Below are positions 59,401-64,000 of a DNA stretch of 64,000 nucleotides, in pieces. Position 1 is the first letter of the stretch; every line of letters starts with the position of its first letter. Both the position numbers and the translations under genes were made by a program. The notes beneath the pieces are model-generated. The model was not told the origin of the DNA. It saw nothing but the letters and a program-made list of their open reading frames with translations, and made no database searches. The stretch is taken from NCBI RefSeq assembly GCF_000208865.1, contig NC_018395.1, positions 3,878,606 to 3,942,605 of the forward strand. The letters run 5' to 3'. This DNA is from Neospora caninum Liverpool (Eukaryota > Apicomplexa > Conoidasida > Eucoccidiorida > Sarcocystidae).

Positions 59401-61476
59401 CACGGCGGAGTGAGACCCCACCAGCTTGTAGCCTTCTTTCTTCAGTTGCGTCGCCTGTTTCTCAGACAACATCGTTTTCCTTCGGCGTCGCGCCTCACCG
59501 GCAGCTTCGCCGTCGCCTCCCACGCAGCTGCGGAGGCTCTGCGTCTCCCGTTCTCGCTGGCGGCGCCTGTCGCCACTGCGGGCGTTGTCTTCGCCGGCTC
59601 CGACGACGTCTTCCAGGTCGTGGTTTCCCTCTGCGTTTCCGCAGGGCCCTCCGCCCGTGTCCGTCCCTGAGACCGAAGTCGCGAGCCGCTCCGTCCTTCC
59701 CTCTGCCTCGTCGTCCTCTGACGAGAAGATCGACGAAGTCTCATCGAGATCGCTCTCCTCTCCCGAACTCACTGCAGACGAAAACGCGTCAACAGAAGAC
59801 GCCTCGCCCTCGGTCTCAGATTCACCTTTTGCGTCTCTTCCAGTCGCTCCGTGAGCGCTCTGCTCGTCGGCTGTCACACGTTCGCCTTGTGGATCTCCAT
59901 TTATCTCAACTTTTGTTGACGTCTCCTTCCCGCGGCGCGCCGTTGTCCCGGCTTCTCGAGACCCGCCAGAGAGAGTCTTCCGCTCCCGGCTTTTCCGGTC
60001 TTTCGCCAGGCTCATCCAAATTTCTCGCTCGTTTGGAGAGGCGCGCAGGAAGTCGACGAGTCGCCGCACGGCCTCCGTTTCCCATTTCTTCACTTTCGTT
60101 TCGAGCGATCGGTCCGTGTGTGTGTCAGAGAGCAGAAGAAGGGAAGACGCGGTCGCAGCAGAGACCCGAGGAGGCGCAGAGGCCGACGACGCGAGGGATG
60201 AAGCCGAGAGCGGCGAAGGCACGTCTGAGGAACACGGGAGAAGAAGCAGAGGGAGCGCTTCCAGATGCCCCGTGAGGGTTTTGAAGAGGTGTTTGGCGGG
60301 ACGACAGAACGTCGACGCAGGATACTCCGTGCTGCCACAGCCAATCCCGGCAACGAGGCATGTAGACAAAATGTTCTTTCCAATGCGGAAGTCCTTCCGC
60401 GCGTCTTCTGCGTCCGCACAAAACGCTGCAGCCGCAGACGGAGGCGTGCCTTGAGAAGCCGTCGAGAGACAAAAGAGAAGCAGAAGACGCGCCGACGACG
60501 AAGACGGGGAAGACAACGAGGAAGCAGAAAGCGAAGAGGCAGAAGCTTCGGACGCGTCCGACCGAGAAGAAGAGGCGACGGCCGGACAAGGACAAGGCGC
60601 GGAAGCGCCAGGCGATGGGCGTGTTTGCGGCGAAGACGCGTTTGAAGACGCGTCGTGAACGGAGGGTGATTCCTCGAGCAAGGCAACGAGGTCGTCGAAA
60701 GAAAAGAATTCCATCGACTGAACGAGAAGCTCAACGCCGCCTGCACATGCGCGGTCAAGGAACCAGAGCTTTCGGCTGCTCGGGTCAAATGAAGAAGGCG
60801 ATGCGTTCCGTGCCTCGTTCATGAAGTTCCGTGCTTTTTCCAGCGCAGTCTCCGCAGCCCGACTGCCCTCGCTGAAGCCACCAGACGCCGACGTCGCGAT
60901 CTTCCTTTCCTTTTTTTTCGATAACGAAAAGACACTCGCTGACGACGAAGAAGAAACGGCAGCATCGCGAAGGGGTTCCGCGTCAGACCTCTCCCTTTCC
61001 TCTTTTTCCGGATGCGAGTCGCCGTCGCCGGTACGGCAGATCGTGATGGGTTGCGAGTTCTTCTCTCTCTCCTGGGAACTTCCCTCTCGACCGTGGTTCC
61101 CCCGAGACACGGAGCCTGATCTCGGCGTGCATGCGCCATCTCCGCTGGAAAGCTGCTGACGCAAAGAGTGGAAAAGCGAGAAAGCGATGGCGGCAGATGT
61201 GCCTCCCGAAGACCCAAACAGAATCAGAATGCGGAAAGGTGCGCGGCCGGGTGGGTGTCGTCCCGTCTCGGGCCTCGCCGTTTGCTTCTTCCCCTGTTCA
61301 CTTTCGCGCGTTCGCGGCGACAGGGGAGAACCCGCGTCGCCGGAGTTTGTGGAACTGCTCGGCGCGCGCGTGGATTCTGCATCGTGAACAGCAGGAAAAG
61401 GAGAGGGAGACCGTTTTTCTCCATACTTGGAGAGCAAAGAGGAGAGGCGCGGATCGAGGTAGCCAGATGTCCACAT
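54760..61476 (-). CDS. TYW1: TYW1 tRNA 4-demethylwyosine synthase (radical SAM)
   Basis: TYW1 builds the tricyclic base of wybutosine at position 37 of tRNA-Phe, from 1-methylguanosine and pyruvate. Exons in phase: 61476-59151, 58620-58472, 57957-57855, 57250-56715, 55995-55892, 55471-55414, 54951-54845, then a short last exon near 54787-54760, about 1136 residues in all. Residues ~80-110 (FRILILFGSSGGTSAAIAFS) and the later FLVAGIG-like segment form the flavodoxin-like domain. The radical SAM cluster motif is CANKCVFC (C730, C734, C737), followed by WRHHKNP. Further family marks are CALSLVGEPIMYPRIDEL, TQLYVSVDAANPKDLK, RTVYRLTLVAGYNMD, DLIEVKAVTYSG, ACEHRHSCCVLIAK, WHTWIDYDRF and WAVYGSAEAGF. 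Acidic/Ser-rich sequence of several hundred residues splits the flavodoxin part from the radical SAM domain. A second insert of about 100 residues follows NMDNPSG. The last few residues are uncertain because two acceptors give different short tails. Confidence 0.94.
55816..55846. repeat. (TA)n tract in a TYW1 intron
   Basis: About fourteen TA dinucleotides, inside the intron between the ACEHRHSCC exon and the WHTWIDYDRF exon. Confidence 0.85.
56379..56414. repeat. (TA)n tract in a TYW1 intron
   Basis: About seventeen TA dinucleotides in the intron at 55996-56714. TGCATGC words lie nearby at about 56535-56575. Confidence 0.85.
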
Positions 61477-63227
61477 GTTTGCTTCATATCGGTGACACGG
61501 AGGTGAGATTCAAGAGAGGCACTTGTTTTGCGTCTTCCGCCACGGGGTACTCCAGAAGACAGACCGACAAAACATACGGGGAAGGTGACCCAGCTACAGA
61601 GAGAGCATTAAGATACACGGATGGACTGTGCTCTTCACACGTAGGTATACATATCCACGCAGAACGGAAGATAAATACAGAGATGGACAGATGAACAGGA
61701 GTGTGCTAGACATTGAGGGTGGTCAGCCATCGATACGGCGCTGCACATCTCACGATAACGAAAATGAGACTCCTCTGCGTAACCTCTCTTCCTAAAACTG
61801 AGGCTGCTGAGTCCGAAGAACACCGAAGAAGGCGCGATTCAGGTTCCCCGGTAAACGCGTCTTCGCTGAGAGAAGTTGACAGCGTGAAAGCCGTTTGAGT
61901 GCACGTGAAAAGCGGGGGTTTAACGCAACTGAACATGCCATAGCAAAGATCGCTTTCCTCGAGACTCCAGATCGCCAGCGACTCGGAGTGGATTTCTTTC
62001 TTCGTCGCAGAAGAGAGACACAGCGAGAGACGAGAGACGGGCGAAAACAAGTGTCGTGCGCCAGCGAGAAAAGCAATCGCGACGGAGAGGTGAATCGACT
62101 GCTCCGTAGAACGCGGCAACTTTTCGCAGATGCACACCGGGAGCGCCCCACGATGCGTTGCTGTTTGGCGACTTGGCATGTGAACTTTGCTGGTTCTCTC
62201 TTCATGTCTTTACTTGTTTCTTTCCTTTTCTCTGTGGAGAAGCGAAGAGCGCGGACTCCGCGGAAAAGCCGAGAAAGTCGGTGTCTCTCTGCAGTCCCGC
62301 CGAGCGCCAGGTTGGCCGGTGTCTGCCTGGTTGGCCGAGTCCCACGCGGCGAACCAGTCGAAGAATCGATTCTTTTCGTGCCGGGAGACTGGGAGAACGC
62401 TGTCGGGGAATGGCGTCAGCGGACGCTTTTCCGTGACGCTCTCCTGGAAGAGACGAGACAGGGTTCTTTCTTAGCCCCGAGACTCTCGGTTCGCGTCGGC
62501 GGGTGTCCGAGTCTCCAGCGTGAAAAAACCGCGAGACACAGAAGCGAGAGACAAACCCCCGGTTGTTTGCTATATCTAGATTTTTAAAAACAGGAAAGAC
62601 GAACACGAAAGGGCTAAGAAACTGTTTCCCTGGAAGAAAATGGGGCTTTTCAGCTGAGGCAGAAAAGCTTTGCCTCTCTGGGGCCTTCTTCGATTTCGTC
62701 GTGTGCAAAGACCCGGACGAGACAGCTTGGTCGTCGAAGAGGGTCGGCGCTCCAAGAGAGATTTCACCTAATCGACGAGCCTCATCCACTTTTGGTGAAA
62801 GTGGATCAGGCATGCTACCCAGAGGAATAAAAAGTGCCGGACCTTCAGGAACTCTCGGATAGAGATTTGTAGAGAAAACTCGGGAAGAGAGAGCGACACC
62901 CAAACTGGCCGGCATCTCCGGAGCAAAGTATGCCACAGCGGAACCGTTCCCGACAGAGTGCAGGGCGTGCACGTGTTTGTACATCAGATATATCGTGGGA
63001 AGAGTGGATATGCGCATGTAAACGCCTGTATGCAACATACGTGAGAGAACCACGCATCAGTAGACCTCTTCCTACATTAGCATCTGCTTCCATTCTTCTG
63101 ATCCAACTGTAAGAGAACCTCACGTCTTTTGCCTCTTCGCTCTAGAAGAATCCTTCCACAGAGCTCGTACATCCAAACACACAGACTGCACTGCCCCCAC
63201 AGTTCCATTTTAAACATTTATACATCG

Positions 63228-63259
<32 letters not shown>

Positions 63260-63393
63260 ATATATATATATATATATAATGAGACAGAGGACGGGAGGCA
63301 AGCACTAATCGATCACTCAAAAGTCTTGGTGTTTCGTGGTTTTTCTCGCGGTTCATCGGTCCTTCCTCTTCGCAAGTAGAGGGAATTCGAAGG
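61477..63393. promoter_or_regulatory. Upstream region of TYW1 and 3' flank of the right-edge gene
   Basis: Both flanking genes run on the minus strand, so this 1.9 kb should contain the TYW1 promoter and leader and the next gene's 3' UTR. A (TATC)n/(TA)n compound repeat lies at about 63228-63279. Overlapping open frames of 230 codons (61895-62587 plus) and 283 codons (62202-63053 minus) cover each other and show no domain, so they are not called. Confidence 0.45.
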
Positions 63394-63898
63394 CTACTCC
63401 AATTCCAACTCACGCATCTGTATGGGAGTTTGATCTGGTAACCGAAATGGAGCTTTTCCTCGCCTACAAATCTGTAAAAGCTCTGTCGAGTACATCCTCG
63501 TCTCGCCTGCCCGCGGCGCTTGCTTATCCCGGTAGGCAAGCGCGAACAGGCGCTTGCCCTCGAGCTCAGCCGAGGCGTCATTCTTCTTCACCTCTTCCAC
63601 CTCCCCCGGCAGCGAGGAAAGCTTGGCAGCGTGGATTTTCCTCTCCAGATCTCTCAGGAACGATTCCGAAGAACACCGCAGACTTGCGAGCCTCAGACGA
63701 ACCACATGGGTGTTTGCGGTCTCCGTCCAATGCTCTGTCTCCTTCTGCGCGTCGCGCGGGCGTCGCGGCCGTGACCAGAGAGCCTCGAAATCCGCGTGGT
63801 GAGGGAAGGAAAACAATGTCTTCTTCGCAAAGAGACGTTCTGCGTGCTGACGGAAGAAAAGGTGTGCGTTGCGATGGAGAGACTTATGGGACCTATCC
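63394..63898 (-). CDS. Last exon of an unrecognised gene, partial at right edge
   Basis: A good acceptor (GTGCTTTCAG) at 63899 is followed by an open frame of about 167 codons ending in a stop at 63394; the frame above the acceptor contains a stop. The translation looks like real protein: FFRQHAERLFAKKTLFSFPH near the start, then an amphipathic helical part (SFLRDLERKIHAAKLSSLPG, EVEEVKKNDASAELEGKR) and a charged tail ending QMRELELE. I do not recognise the family. Upstream exons lie outside the window, so the start and length are unknown. The helical, charged composition without membrane segments suggests a soluble or structural protein, but no function can be given. Confidence 0.6.
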
Positions 63899-64000
63899 TG
63901 AAAGCACGGAGTCCAGTTTCAGGCGTAGTCGCGTCGCGGCTCTTGCTGAAGAAGTGAGGGGCTATGGAGGCCCAGAGGTGGACAAAGAAACAGAAGAAAG

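Noticed and set aside
62202..63053. 283-codon minus frame, with a 230-codon plus frame overlapping it
   Set aside because: The two overlap in opposite directions, lack recognisable domains, and lie in the expected TYW1 upstream region.
1..64000. tRNA or rRNA genes
   Set aside because: I found no T-loop consensus with a matching acceptor stem outside coding exons, and no rRNA-like conserved blocks. A covariance-model search would be decisive.

Overview
This window looks like nuclear DNA of a coccidian apicomplexan, most likely Toxoplasma gondii or a close relative such as Hammondia or Neospora. The signs are intron-rich genes with GT-AG junctions, C/T-rich sense strands in introns and leaders, serine homopolymers written with mixed TCN codons, many (TA)n tracts inside introns, and a plastid-type pyruvate dehydrogenase subunit carrying a long leader of apicoplast type. 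I identified the species group from gene content and style only; no search was run.

Layout, left to right. (1) 58-4630, minus: an EFHC1/Rib72-like DM10-domain axonemal protein, running off the left edge. (2) 6827-11779, minus: RAE1/Gle2, a WD40 mRNA export factor, complete with eleven coding exons. (3) 14150-17988, plus: SDE2, with the ubiquitin-like/GGKGG cleavage layout and a C-terminal SAP-like motif. (4) 19507-28181, minus: a DHHC palmitoyltransferase with N-terminal ankyrin repeats. (5) 31584-35628, plus: pyruvate dehydrogenase E1 beta. (6) 37438-41496, minus: an intronless 1352-residue protein, unrecognised, with TPR-like helices. (7) 47013-53063, plus: a PP2C/PPM phosphatase with an N-myristoylation start and repeated RRLS sites. 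(8) 54760-61476, minus: TYW1, the radical-SAM wyosine synthase. (9) 63394-63898, minus: the last exon of an unrecognised gene entering from the right.

The genes are not an operon. They sit head-to-head (RAE1/SDE2, DHHC/PDH, TPR-like/PP2C), tail-to-tail (SDE2/DHHC, PDH/TPR-like, PP2C/TYW1) or in tandem on the minus strand. Purine/pyrimidine skew flips at the head-to-head gaps and tracks transcript direction. I joined exons by hand from homology, splice signals and reading phase. The RAE1, SDE2, DHHC, PDH, PP2C and TYW1 models each close in frame, with totals of 366, 603, 968, 483, 852 and about 1136 residues. Individual boundaries may be off by one or two bases. I saw no tRNA, rRNA, CRISPR array, transposon or recognisable organelle insertion.
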